A stretch of 64,000 bases of DNA from an uncultured Eggerthella sp. (GCA_958431815.1 CAUASB010000006.1:1-64000), one strand, 5' to 3'; numbered from the stretch's first letter, positions 50,589 through 59,797 are shown. Numbers and translations are program-made. The notes: generated by a model not told the origin, from the sequence alone.

Positions 50589-53159
50589 CTATTCGCTTTT
50601 CTTGGTTGTTTTCTTGGCTGTTGCGGTCTTTTTGATGGAAGCCTTCTTCGCCGTGGTCTTCTTCTTGGCGGCTGGCTTTTTGGCGGCGGGTTTCTTCGCC
50701 GTCTTCTTTGCCGCAGCCTTTTCGGCCTTCTTCTTCGCTGCCTCTTCCTTGGCAGGACAGTTGAAGTTCGGGCACAGCTTCCAGGGGCCGCGCTGCGTGG
50801 TGACGATAACCATCGGCGCTCCGCAGCTTTCGCATACTTCCTGCGTGGCCGTGAGCTTGCCATACTGCGGAAGCGGGTAACCCGTTTCGCACTCGTCGTA
50901 GTTCTCACAGCGGATGAAACGCTTCAAGGTACGCGGGTTCTTATGCGCGATCAGCTTCTTTTCCAGGCCCTTTTCCTTGCAGGTAGGGCAAATGCCCACT
51001 TCCAAGTCGGGCTCTTTGTTGGTTTCGCATTCAGGGTCGATACACAGCACACGCGGCTTGGAGCGGAAGGCCGTCACCTTGATCTGAGGCATGCCGCAGG
51101 TAGGGCACTTCTCGTCAAGTGCTTCGATCTTGCCCTTGGGCAGCGGGTACGTCACATCGCAGTCGGGCCACCCGGCGCAGCCGATGAACATCGAACGCGT
51201 TTTCTGGGAAGAGCGCAGCTGCAGGTCTTTGCCGCACTTGGGGCACGGGCCCACGTAGGCATCGGCGGCAACGGCATCGGCCAGGGCGTCTTTCACTTCC
51301 TCGGAGTGAGGCAGCAGGCTGGCAAGCTGCTCGGAGAGCAGGTTGCGGGAATTGGTAACCACTTCTGCCTTCGTCTTCTGGCCTTCGGCGATGTTGTCCA
51401 TTTCCTCTTCAAGCTCGGCTGTCATATCGGGGTGCGTGATGTGGGGCGCGAACTTGTCGAGCGCATCGCATACCGCCATACCCAGCTGACTGGGCTCGAT
51501 GGGGTCGTTCTGCACGTACTTCACCGTGTACAGGCGCTCGATGATGGAGTGGCGTGTCGACTTCGTGCCCAAACCCAGCTTTTCCATTTCCTGGATCAGG
51601 CGACCCTGCGAGTAACGAGCAGGCGGCTTGGTTTGGTCTTTCGTGCAGGTGGCGCCGTTGAAGGCGATTTCCTGTCCCTCTTCCAAGGCGGGCAGCTGTT
51701 CGTCCTTCTTCAGGCCATAGGGGTAAATGCCGCGGAAGCCCGGCTTCACCAGCACATCGCCCTTGGCAACGAACTCTTCGCCGCCAACTTCAAGCGTCAC
51801 CTTCGTGCCCTCTACAATCGCCGCATCCGAAAGCGTTGCCAGGAACCTGCGCGCAATAAGGTTGTAGAGCTTGTACTCTGCTGCCGGCAGGTTTTCAGGC
51901 GTTGCCATGGCAGTGGGGTAAATCGGCGGATGGTCGGTGGTTTCCTTCTTGCCGCGCGTTGCGCGCAAAGGCCCGCCCGATAGCAGCTGCTTGCAGTACG
52001 GGGTGTAGGCAGGGTTGCCCATGATTTTCTTCACGGTGTCGGCCAGGTCAAGCGACGAAGGATACACCGTATTGTCTACGCGGGGGTAACTGATATAGCC
52101 GTCCATGTACAGGCTTTCCGCCAAGCGCATGGTTCGCGCCGGGGTAAGGCCCTCCGAAGAAGCAGCTGCCATGAGGCTAGTGGTGTTGAACGGCACCGGA
52201 GGCGCTACCGTGCGCTTGCGCTTGGCAATGGAGGCAACACGCGCTGTGGTCTTACCTTTCACATGTGCCATTACGGCATTCGCCTTGGCCTCTTCCTTGA
52301 AACGTGCCGTGGAATGCGGTGCGATGAACGCATCTTCGCCTTCGTCGAACGAGCCTTTGATAACCCAATAGTCCTCGGGCACGAACGCCAAGCGCTCGCG
52401 TTCACGTGCCACGATAAGCGCAAGCGTCGGCGTCTGCACGCGGCCGGAAGAGCGCACGTTGCCATAGCCCGCAAATTTCACCAGGGTAAGGTAGCGCGTA
52501 AGCACCGCGCCCCAGATAAGGTCGATGTCCTGACGCGAAGCGCCGGCGCTTGCCAGGTTGGTGTCGAGCGTTACCAGGTTGCTGAACGCATGGGTGATTT
52601 CTTCTTTGGTGAACGCCGAATAGCGCGCGCGGCTTACCGGCGCGGTATCGTTCACTTCTTGGATGCACGAAAGGGCATCCGAGCCGATGAGCTCGCCTTC
52701 GCGGTCGAAGTCGGTTGCGATAACGATGGAGTCGGCCTTTTTCGCCAGGTTCTTCAGGGAACGGATGATGTCCTTTTCCTTGGGGCGTTTTTCAATGGGC
52801 GAATACACCAAATACGGGAGCGCATCCATTTTCCACGCCTTGAGCTCAACGCCGTCTTCGGTAAAGGGTTTTTTCTTCTTGAAGGGCGGCTTGGGCAATG
52901 ATGAGGGGATGTCGGCTTCCATCACTTCGCCATCAGCGGAAACACCACGCCAGCCGCCGCGCTTCTTGTATACCAAAGCCGTTGCAAAATCGGGCTCCAG
53001 GATGTGGCCGCGCAGGCCGATGGTTACCCAATCTTCCCCATCAACGGTGAAACGGTATACGGGGGTGGAATATACTTTGTCAGCTTTGGGCTTGGTGGCG
53101 CCCAGTAGATCTGCGATCTTTTGAGCCGCGTCGTTCTTCTCGGTTACAACCAGTTTCAC
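50589..53159 (-). CDS. topA: Type IA DNA topoisomerase, archaeal-like
   Basis: Relaxes negative supercoils. The 856-residue protein starts VKLVVTEKNDAAQKIA, the opening of archaeal topoisomerase I rather than the bacterial form (which usually has VIVESPAKAKTI). TOPRIM is seen in IATDFDREGE (about 148-157) and the catalytic Tyr is about residue 358 in ISYPRVDNT, where most enzymes read R-T-D. Four zinc-finger-like Cys clusters follow (CPKCG, CPTCG, CPTCK, CESCG). The final 80 residues are Lys/Ala-rich, as in many actinobacterial topoisomerases. GTG 53159 follows AGGAGG. Confidence 0.92.
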   Translation of the reverse strand: MKLVVTEKNDAAQKIADLLGATKPKADKVYSTPVYRFTVDGEDWVTIGLRGHILEPDFATALVYKKRGGWRGVSADGEVMEADIPSSLPKPPFKKKKPFTEDGVELKAWKMDALPYLVYSPIEKRPKEKDIIRSLKNLAKKADSIVIATDFDREGELIGSDALSCIQEVNDTAPVSRARYSAFTKEEITHAFSNLVTLDTNLASAGASRQDIDLIWGAVLTRYLTLVKFAGYGNVRSSGRVQTPTLALIVARERERLAFVPEDYWVIKGSFDEGEDAFIAPHSTARFKEEAKANAVMAHVKGKTTARVASIAKRKRTVAPPVPFNTTSLMAAASSEGLTPARTMRLAESLYMDGYISYPRVDNTVYPSSLDLADTVKKIMGNPAYTPYCKQLLSGGPLRATRGKKETTDHPPIYPTAMATPENLPAAEYKLYNLIARRFLATLSDAAIVEGTKVTLEVGGEEFVAKGDVLVKPGFRGIYPYGLKKDEQLPALEEGQEIAFNGATCTKDQTKPPARYSQGRLIQEMEKLGLGTKSTRHSIIERLYTVKYVQNDPIEPSQLGMAVCDALDKFAPHITHPDMTAELEEEMDNIAEGQKTKAEVVTNSRNLLSEQLASLLPHSEEVKDALADAVAADAYVGPCPKCGKDLQLRSSQKTRSMFIGCAGWPDCDVTYPLPKGKIEALDEKCPTCGMPQIKVTAFRSKPRVLCIDPECETNKEPDLEVGICPTCKEKGLEKKLIAHKNPRTLKRFIRCENYDECETGYPLPQYGKLTATQEVCESCGAPMVIVTTQRGPWKLCPNFNCPAKEEAAKKKAEKAAAKKTAKKPAAKKPAAKKKTTAKKASIKKTATAKKTTKKSE

Positions 53160-53472
53160 GCGGTTCCTCCTATTCTGCTGGGCTTTTGCCAACCCAGCCG
53201 TATTCACACGGTTTAACCCCGATTTGCTTATTAACGTGTGCGGGGATTTGCTCCTTTGCCAGCACATGCACCGGTTTTCAATGTTTGCACCAGCTTTTCG
53301 GCACGGCAGGCGACCGCGCCCGCTGCGCTTGGAGCCCCTCTCGCGCGCAGCACAACACAGAATACACGAATTGCCCAGCCCCACAAGGAAAACCGCGCAA
53401 CTGCGCCGCTTTCCGTTACCGAGTGCTCAGTTTTTTGCTTTTCTTGCTCAACCACGAACATTTCCATCGGCG
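53160..53472. other. Intergenic stretch upstream of topA without a clear feature
   Basis: The stretch holds the presumed topA leader, including a small hairpin GCTGGG/CCCAGC about 12 nt before the GTG. Nothing else recognisable was found; the sequence becomes AT-richer toward the MITE-like element. Confidence 0.4.
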
Positions 53473-53682
53473 CAAAACCAAAAAGTGACCGGTCCGTGGC
53501 AAAATAATCGACTTGCGAATTGTCAATGCAGCGCAATCCTGGATTTTGGTGCGATTTCTGCGTCAAATAATGCACATATTTATATAGATTGTTGATTATC
53601 TATCTGTTTGGAGGCTATTCGCCGGAATGACATCGTTCGCAAGTCGATTATTTTGCCGAACAAGGCCCATTTCTTGGTTTTG
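53473..53682. mobile_element. MITE-like element, copy 2
   Basis: A 210-bp AT-rich element with outer arms CAAAACC (53473) and GGTTTTG (53676), a less conserved middle, and a perfect 22-nt inverted repeat at 53498-53519 and 53636-53657 beginning GGCAAAATAATCG. The interior shares ATTTATA and GTTGATTA at matching positions with copy 1. No coding capacity. It lies just upstream of the nuclease-like gene. Confidence 0.75.
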
Positions 53683-53784
53683 AACGATGTCCAAACCGCA
53701 AAACGTAGCAAAACGCCCTATTGAAGCCCTGCATACGCAAATTTTTTGCTCGCCTTCGCATTAATTTAAGACCAAAGAGCCATA

Positions 53785-54711
53785 GTGCCCTTCATGAACA
53801 TCTTTATTGGATATAACTCGGCACTCGAATACTGGAAACTCCACGACAGAGACAGTAGGCAGGCGGAATCGCAAGCAGCACCGAACCGTAGCTCCATTCC
53901 ATGCATAGACGCCTTATCCGAAATTGCCCAACACCGCATCTATGGAAGGCCTATCCACTTAGTTGTTAGCAAGGAAAGAAACAGGAGGAACAATTCAAGT
54001 TTCACCGCTCATATCGAAAGCAAGCACATCAAACGCAGCTACTTCGATTTAGGTGGAGGAATCTATCTTGCGCGACCTGAGCTTTGCCTTTTGCAGATGG
54101 CCCAAAGCCTCTCTATACCAAAAATTGCGGAAATAGGGTGCGAGCTTTGTGGCAGCTACTCCACAGACCCGTTCTCGGAGGGGTCAGACCTCCTTATGCT
54201 CCACCCAAGAACAACAAGGGAATCCATCCGTCAGTTTGGCGAACGAATATCAGGGCTAAAAGGGTGCAGCAACTATCGCAAAGCGGCAAAATTCATCGCA
54301 GACCGGTCGGCCTCCCCTCGCGAAACGCAATTAATGCTATTGCTCTGCCTGCCCACGTATTTAGGCGGGTATGGCTTGCCTATGCCCCAATTCAACGAGC
54401 CAATCGATGGCGGAAGATTCAGATGCGATCTTTTTTGGCCAGATGCGAAGCTCGCGCTTGAATACGACAGCGATATGTTCCATACGGGTGCAGAAAAAAT
54501 CAATCGCGATTCCGCCAGGCGCTCATCGCTGGAGGCTCAAGGTATTCACGTGGTTTCGGTGACAAGCCGCCAAGTGAACAACCCCGCTGAACTCGATAAG
54601 CTCGCCCGCATCGTTAGCAGCAAGCTCGGGAAAAGGCTCCGCATCACAATGGAAGACGCACCGAGAAGAAGAATGCTGCTACGCGCTGGTCTTCTGGAAA
54701 AGGACTACTGA
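53785..54711 (+). CDS. DUF559/Vsr-like endonuclease-domain protein
   Basis: A 308-residue protein with an N-terminal region like AbiEi-type proteins (FIGYNSALEYWKLH, DLGGGIYLARPELCLLQMA) and a C-terminal domain of the restriction-endonuclease-like fold: RCDLFWPDAKLALEYDSDMFH, then R-x2-L and HVVSVT, the Asp...Glu-x-Asp pattern of DUF559 nucleases. Activity is not shown. GTG 53785 is the longest start; ATG 53794 is an alternative and neither has a strong site. Base composition is lower in GC than the neighbours and a MITE-like element lies upstream, suggesting horizontal acquisition. Confidence 0.65.
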   Translation: MPFMNIFIGYNSALEYWKLHDRDSRQAESQAAPNRSSIPCIDALSEIAQHRIYGRPIHLVVSKERNRRNNSSFTAHIESKHIKRSYFDLGGGIYLARPELCLLQMAQSLSIPKIAEIGCELCGSYSTDPFSEGSDLLMLHPRTTRESIRQFGERISGLKGCSNYRKAAKFIADRSASPRETQLMLLLCLPTYLGGYGLPMPQFNEPIDGGRFRCDLFWPDAKLALEYDSDMFHTGAEKINRDSARRSSLEAQGIHVVSVTSRQVNNPAELDKLARIVSSKLGKRLRITMEDAPRRRMLLRAGLLEKDY

Positions 54712-54740
54712 GTTGCGCAGCGCACAAGCGGGACGCCGCT

Positions 54741-55373
54741 CTATACCAGCTTGATGGGGTGGCGGATTACGGTTTTTAGTTTTTCGGGAGCCGTTCGTCT
54801 TACATCGGAAAGATAGATTTCGTGGTGCAGACGGCTTTCGCTCATATCGTTTACGTAGCCGTTTTGCGCAAGGAATTCATCCATCTGCGCCACGGTTGCA
54901 GGTTCATCGTCATAAGGGCCGACGTGCATCATTTGGACACATAGGCCCTCGTCGATGGTGATGAATTCAGCTGCCGAGCAATCGAGCTTTTTCTTTTTGG
55001 TTGCGGCTTCAACCGCCCACTCGAAATCAGCCTTGCTTATGAACTCGGGAAGACGAATAGCGGAAATCCAGTTGAAGGAAGATTTATCGGAACAATCGAC
55101 GCCCTCTACACCATCCTGCCACCAGAAACCCTCCAGAGGCGGCACCACGTATTCGAAGAAACCGTCAATCGAGTAATCGGTTTTATAGCTCATCTTCAAC
55201 GTATACGAGATAGCGCACAGAACGCCGATTGCCTGCTGGTACGCGCCGCCCTCTTCATTCGGGTCGCCCTTGCCACGAACCGCAACGAAGTTCATCGCCG
55301 GGACGGTAACGATCTGCGGCTTCTTTTTGGGCTGGCACAAATCCTTGTACTCTTTTTTGAAGTCGAACGGCAT
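54741..55373 (-). CDS. GyrI-like small-molecule-binding protein
   Basis: A 210-residue protein of the GyrI-like/SRPBCC-adjacent ligand-binding family. The opening FDFKKEYKDLCQPKKKPQIVTVPAMNFVAVRGKGDPNEEGGAY and the later MMHVGPYDDEPATV and EIYLSDVRRTAPEKLKTVIRHP are characteristic. Members bind small hydrophobic or cationic molecules; a specific role is not known. The start at 55373 has a GAAGGGG site. It converges on the nuclease-like gene. Confidence 0.85.
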   Translation of the reverse strand: MPFDFKKEYKDLCQPKKKPQIVTVPAMNFVAVRGKGDPNEEGGAYQQAIGVLCAISYTLKMSYKTDYSIDGFFEYVVPPLEGFWWQDGVEGVDCSDKSSFNWISAIRLPEFISKADFEWAVEAATKKKKLDCSAAEFITIDEGLCVQMMHVGPYDDEPATVAQMDEFLAQNGYVNDMSESRLHHEIYLSDVRRTAPEKLKTVIRHPIKLV

Positions 55374-55406
55374 GACATCGCCCCTTCTTGATTTGTCGGA
55401 AAATTG

Positions 55407-56768
55407 CTAAGCCGAAGTGGAATGTGCAGCCTCGGCTTCTTCGCGCTCTACCACCAAGCGCATGGCTTCAATGGCACATTCGAGCATGGAATCGTCGGGC
55501 TCGTTGGTGGTAAGGCGCTGCATTTGCATGCCGGGCCACAGCACCACGCGTACCAGCGGGTTTTCCGGGTGGCTGCCCGCCCACTTCACCGTGATCTCGT
55601 AGGAAATGCCAGCGATAAGCGGCATGAGCGCAATGCGCACCACGATAAGCAGCGCAAATGCCGCCGGCCCGCTGATGCCCCACCCTTCTATGAGCAGGTT
55701 CAAGGGAATGATGGTGTACACCAAAATGGCAATGATCATAACCATGATCAAAAACGCCGTGCCACACCGCACGTGCAAGCGCGGGAAGCTGCGGGCGTTT
55801 TCGGGCGTGAGCTCTAAACCGTGCTCGTAGCAATGGATGGTCTTGTGCTCCGCGCCATGGTAGGAAAACATGCGCTTGATGTCTTTCATGCGCCCGATAA
55901 GCCACACGTAGAACACGAAGATAGCAACACGCATAACGCCGTCGACGATATTCCAGGCAAGCGGAGCCGTTTCATATTCGCCCACCAACACATTCGACGC
56001 GAATGCGGGCAGGAAGATGAACAGCGCTATACCCAAAACCAGCCCCATTACCAGGGAAATTGCCATTTCAGCCTTACCGAAGAACGGCTCGTCGTCCGCA
56101 TCTGCAGTATCGGGCTTCTGAGTGCTTTCAACGTTCTTGACGGACTTGGGCGCACGGTTGCTGCTCTCTGGATCCGGCTCGGTTACCACTTCGAGCGTGC
56201 GCTGGGCACCGAGGGCATCGATCACGGTATCAGGGCGACCGAAATCATATTTCCAGGAAAACGCATGCTCGCCTTCGTCTACGCCAGAAGCAGACCCGGC
56301 AGACGCACCATCGGCGGAATCGCCCTCGTTCTTCTTCGGCTCACCCGCCATCTCGGAGGCCTCCCCGGCGCGAACCTGGTCCGCTTCCGAAACGACGCAC
56401 GCACGCCCATCGAATTCGCCATCAACACACAAGCCGCCAGCCGCCACTTCTTCGGCAACGTCCTTGGCCTCTTCGTCTTCATCGGCGAAAGCATGGTTGG
56501 CGGCAATCTCGAGCGCTTTGTAGCCCAGCACCAGCGAATCGACCAGCGCCACGCACCCACGCACCAAAGGCCACGAAAGCCAGGCAGCTCGTTTGCCCTT
56601 CTTGGATAGCGGGTGTTCCTCGGAATGCATGTTTCCGTCGGGCTCGCGCACGACCACCGCCCAATTGAGCTTGCCGCGCATCATAACGCCCTCGATTAGG
56701 GCCTGCCCACCAATGTGGGTGCGGCGCTTGCCGTCTTCGGTAAACGCACGTTTCAGATCGTTGCCCAT
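55407..56768 (-). CDS. DUF1385 membrane protein with acidic insert
   Basis: A 453-residue membrane protein of the DUF1385 family, function unknown. It starts with THIGGQALIEGVMMRGK, contains SLVLGYKALEIAAN, and the conserved YHGAEHKTIHCYE motif with His/Glu that may bind metal; about five helices. Between helix 1 and the helical core (about 115-215) there is a poorly conserved acidic and Gly/Ala/Ser-rich insert not usual for the family. It lies just after thyX in the same direction with a 9-nt gap. Confidence 0.82.
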   Translation of the reverse strand: MGNDLKRAFTEDGKRRTHIGGQALIEGVMMRGKLNWAVVVREPDGNMHSEEHPLSKKGKRAAWLSWPLVRGCVALVDSLVLGYKALEIAANHAFADEDEEAKDVAEEVAAGGLCVDGEFDGRACVVSEADQVRAGEASEMAGEPKKNEGDSADGASAGSASGVDEGEHAFSWKYDFGRPDTVIDALGAQRTLEVVTEPDPESSNRAPKSVKNVESTQKPDTADADDEPFFGKAEMAISLVMGLVLGIALFIFLPAFASNVLVGEYETAPLAWNIVDGVMRVAIFVFYVWLIGRMKDIKRMFSYHGAEHKTIHCYEHGLELTPENARSFPRLHVRCGTAFLIMVMIIAILVYTIIPLNLLIEGWGISGPAAFALLIVVRIALMPLIAGISYEITVKWAGSHPENPLVRVVLWPGMQMQRLTTNEPDDSMLECAIEAMRLVVEREEAEAAHSTSA

Positions 56769-56777
56769 GGCGCCAGG

Positions 56778-57458
56778 CTACTTCCTTTCAACCTTGGGGT
56801 AAGGGTTTCCGCAGCTCATCTTGCCTTCAGGGCAAGCACCTCGCACGCATGGGGCACCGGCATCCATGAAGATGTACGGCGCCGTGGGGCGCACCAGTTC
56901 GAGCATGCGGTTGGCAAGCTCGCGAATTTCCCACTGGGCGCGATTGCAGCAGCGCAGGCTCAAGAAATGCAGCAGCTCGCGAATGTTCATGGTAATGACG
57001 ATCTTCGTTTCGGCAGCGTTGGGCAGAAGATAGCGCGCGTCTTCAGCGGGAACGCCCGCATCAAGCAGCTTGTGGTACGCCTCGGTGGCCGCCTTAATGG
57101 CACCGTCGAACACCTGCGAGGTTTCCTCGTTCGCAGCAACCGTAGGGGGCTTTACCACTTCCACGTCGCCCGAGAACTTCACGTAGCGCTGCGACTGCTG
57201 GTTGAAGCTTGCCAGACGATGGCGAACCAGCTGATGGGTAAGCGCGCGCGAAACGCCATCAACCGCAAAGGTGTAGCTCACATGTTCCAACGTGGAGAAA
57301 TGGCCCGAGGCCATGATGGTGGAAAGCACGCTTTCCACGCGCTCGGGCGGCATGGTTTCCATAAGCTCGGTTGCCCCCACCGGCGCATAGCAAAGACGCG
57401 CCGCCGTGGCTACCGCGCGTTCGGGGTTTTCGGGGTATTGCAAAAGCTCTACGTTCAT
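56778..57458 (-). CDS. thyX: Flavin-dependent thymidylate synthase
   Basis: Methylates dUMP to dTMP using methylenetetrahydrofolate and FADH2. The 226-residue protein carries the ThyX signature RHRLASFNQQSQRY, with FSTLEHVSYTF before it and LLPNAAETKIVITMNIRELLHF after. ATG 57458 follows AAAGGA. It sits near none of the other thymidylate genes except the distant tmk. A terminator immediately upstream makes it the first gene of its transcript. Confidence 0.94.
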   Translation of the reverse strand: MNVELLQYPENPERAVATAARLCYAPVGATELMETMPPERVESVLSTIMASGHFSTLEHVSYTFAVDGVSRALTHQLVRHRLASFNQQSQRYVKFSGDVEVVKPPTVAANEETSQVFDGAIKAATEAYHKLLDAGVPAEDARYLLPNAAETKIVITMNIRELLHFLSLRCCNRAQWEIRELANRMLELVRPTAPYIFMDAGAPCVRGACPEGKMSCGNPYPKVERK

Positions 57459-57496
57459 AGGGCTTGTCCTTTCTCTTCTTGCGCCATAATAGCGAA

Positions 57497-57528
57497 ACGC
57501 CCCGTCCAACCAGGTTGGATCGGGGCGT
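57497..57528 (-). terminator. Terminator upstream of thyX
   Basis: On the minus strand ACGCCCCGATCCAACC, a one-base loop, and GGTTGGACGGGGCGT, a 15-bp stem with one mismatch, then TTCG. It ends the transcript of the two membrane proteins. Confidence 0.8.
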
Positions 57529-57563
57529 ATGGGGGAAAAGAACATTCCTTGAACAGGAAGCCG

Positions 57564-58355
57564 TTACCAAAGAGGCTTCTTGCCGCTTTCAAGGCGTTCG
57601 GGTTTCTTGGGGAGCTTTGCGTAAATCCAAACGTCGTATACCGCAAAGCAGCACACCACAGCACCCATTGCGTAGTACCACGGGTTAGCCTCAATGCCAA
57701 AGTAATTAGGACTAATAAGAGCCCACATGTTGCCAGGATTAAAGCTCATTACCGCAACCAAAACCAACACGATTACCAACTGCCAGCAGGTGCCGATGCG
57801 CGTTTTGCGCGTGCTCCAGAACATGCCGGGCACGCATACGATAAGAACCTGAGTGAAGATCCAGAATTTGAACATGGACACATCGCCCAGCTCGACACGA
57901 AGGAAGTTCAAGCTTACGAAGAAGATGGCAATTTGGGCAAGGCACCAGAGCACCGCCTTGCCCGTAGAGGCATCTTCGCCCCAAATGGCAACGCGCTCGG
58001 TGGTAACCGCTTGCCAAAGACAGAATATCTCGAAGCCAACCCAGACTATTTCGCCAACGCAGCCCAGCAGGAAGAACCAGAAATGGTCGCACTGATTCCA
58101 TGCGCACCAGAACACGAACACGCCCATCAAATCAGCGGCAAAATAGAAGGTGTGCAGCCAAACCGGATATGGTGCCGACTTTTCGCGAAGCACCAGCGCA
58201 AACGAATAGACGTAAACCAGGAACCCTAAAATGAAGGTGATAAGCAGCACAGTAAGCGTGGTGGCAAATCCAGGGGCACCTGGCGTAAGCGCCGAAACGA
58301 AATCGGACAACAGCACATCAGCATCGATGTACGTCGAGAAAAGCGATTCAATCAT
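57564..58355 (-). CDS. Seven-helix membrane protein, paralogue of next gene
   Basis: A 263-residue protein with seven predicted helices (about 32-55, 63-85, 90-113, 131-153, 162-180, 188-205, 223-245). Helix-edge motifs such as PVWLHTFYFAADLMGVFVFW and GEIVWVGFEIFCLWQ recur in the next gene, showing a duplication. I do not recognise the family with confidence; the topology recalls PQ-loop-like or Pyr4/PaxB-type membrane cyclases, but no catalytic motif is confirmed. It forms a unit with the following gene, divergent from a TetR regulator. Confidence 0.7.
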   Translation of the reverse strand: MIESLFSTYIDADVLLSDFVSALTPGAPGFATTLTVLLITFILGFLVYVYSFALVLREKSAPYPVWLHTFYFAADLMGVFVFWCAWNQCDHFWFFLLGCVGEIVWVGFEIFCLWQAVTTERVAIWGEDASTGKAVLWCLAQIAIFFVSLNFLRVELGDVSMFKFWIFTQVLIVCVPGMFWSTRKTRIGTCWQLVIVLVLVAVMSFNPGNMWALISPNYFGIEANPWYYAMGAVVCCFAVYDVWIYAKLPKKPERLESGKKPLW

Positions 58356-58360
58356 GGCGT

Positions 58361-59116
58361 TTACGCTTCCTTTCCTGCTGCAACCGCTTTGTTCCCTGGC
58401 TTGGCGGCAAGCTTGAACGCAACGTAGAGTGCCCTAACGGAGGCTGCCACGCACACTGCCCCAACCGCGAAGAACCATACGTTGTTAAGCGGGCTTATAA
58501 CACTGGCGAAGAATCCGATGCCAGCTGGAGCAAACGTGAAGCAGGTGCCCAACAAGGTGAACACTGCCAGAAACTTCATACCGGGCTGGTAGTGGCCGAT
58601 TTCGTCGTAACGACGCTGGGTCATAAGAGCCAGCGTTGCATTGGTGGACATCATCAGGAACAAGCACATCGGGTCGCCAATGTTCACCCGCAATGCCTGG
58701 AACAAAAGCACGCCAAGAGCATACCCGATAAGACCACGCGTCCACGCATAGCGCTTGCTTACCAGCCTGCCTCCCGTGAAGCGGCCGAACACTTCTTGAC
58801 GCTCGTTCTTCACGCACTGCCACAGGCTGAAGATCTCGATGGCCACGAAAATCATACAGCCGACGCACAGCACTTTGAACAGCCACCAGTCGATATCGAA
58901 GAACCACTGCCCGAAGCAGATGAAGCCGAATGTCACATCGTGTCCGAAATACCAGCAATGCTGCCAGAAATAAAACGGGCATTGCTTGTTCTTCACCTGC
59001 ATCCACATGCTGGCCCCGTACTGAATGAAACCGAACCCGTAAGTTATAAATGCCGCCAGGACAATGGCATTCGGGTCGGCCATGATGTTGGCCATTCCCT
59101 GCTCAATGGTATACAT
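58361..59116 (-). CDS. Seven-helix membrane protein, paralogue of previous gene
   Basis: A 251-residue protein with seven predicted helices and many Trp and Phe. CPFYFWQHCWYFGHDVTFGFICFGQW and AIEIFSLWQCVKNERQEV align with motifs in the downstream paralogue (WQ after an EIF motif). Function unrecognised. ATG 59116 follows AAGGAGG; the frame 30 nt further upstream has no site. Divergently oriented TetR suggests control by that regulator, possibly as a substrate-induced efflux or lipid-modifying system (inferred). Confidence 0.7.
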   Translation of the reverse strand: MYTIEQGMANIMADPNAIVLAAFITYGFGFIQYGASMWMQVKNKQCPFYFWQHCWYFGHDVTFGFICFGQWFFDIDWWLFKVLCVGCMIFVAIEIFSLWQCVKNERQEVFGRFTGGRLVSKRYAWTRGLIGYALGVLLFQALRVNIGDPMCLFLMMSTNATLALMTQRRYDEIGHYQPGMKFLAVFTLLGTCFTFAPAGIGFFASVISPLNNVWFFAVGAVCVAASVRALYVAFKLAAKPGNKAVAAGKEA

Positions 59117-59236
59117 GCTCACTCCTCCTTCGTTTTCTTTACGCATATAGGTTTAATGCGATGGTATCTCTGCTTTCCTATACGTGTCAAGGAAACGAAG
59201 GCGTATCATAGCTGAGCAAAGCAGGAAGGAGTTGCC

Positions 59237-59797
59237 ATGCCCCGCCCAAAAAACGAACGTCTTAAGGCGCAAATTGTTGCTGCGGCAGAACAGCAGTTTG
59301 GCAAAGCAGGTTACAACGCAACGTCGTACACCAGCATCGCCAAAGCATGCGGCATCAGCAGGAACCTGGTCCAATACCATTTCCCCAAAAAGGAGCTGCT
59401 CGCTCTTGCCTACATGGAACGAACGCTGGCCCACTGCATGAAAAGCCTCGATCTTTCTGAGGAACTTCTGGAAAACGATTTCGAAGCAATAAAAAAGGTG
59501 GGCGTCCGATTTTTCGAAACGCTTCTTTCCAAACCTGGCACCCGCGCATTCTTAAGCGACATCATCTCGAGCCGCGAACTTACCGAAAGCGTGCTCGCCT
59601 TCAACTACGAATGGGCAATGAGCCGCATTACCATCCCCAAAGAAGTTGAAAAAGAAAAGGTTCTGCGCACCGTCATCGTTCGCATGGGCGGCTTTTACGA
59701 ACTGCTGTTCTGGTGCGTGAACAATGGCAGGCATTTTGACGTCGAAGAGGAAATCGGTATCGTGGTCGATGCTTTTAAGGGCGCCTTAGAACATTAG
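59237..59797 (+). CDS. TetR-family transcriptional regulator
   Basis: A 186-residue one-component repressor. The N-terminal helix-turn-helix reads AAEQQFGKAGYNATSYTSIAKACGISRNLVQYHFPKKELL in the expected register; the C-terminal ligand domain is helical and unrecognised. It starts with an AAGGAG site and diverges from the pair of seven-helix membrane proteins across 120 nt. A shared promoter region with an operator is likely, though I could not identify a convincing palindrome there. Confidence 0.9.
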   Translation: MPRPKNERLKAQIVAAAEQQFGKAGYNATSYTSIAKACGISRNLVQYHFPKKELLALAYMERTLAHCMKSLDLSEELLENDFEAIKKVGVRFFETLLSKPGTRAFLSDIISSRELTESVLAFNYEWAMSRITIPKEVEKEKVLRTVIVRMGGFYELLFWCVNNGRHFDVEEEIGIVVDAFKGALEH

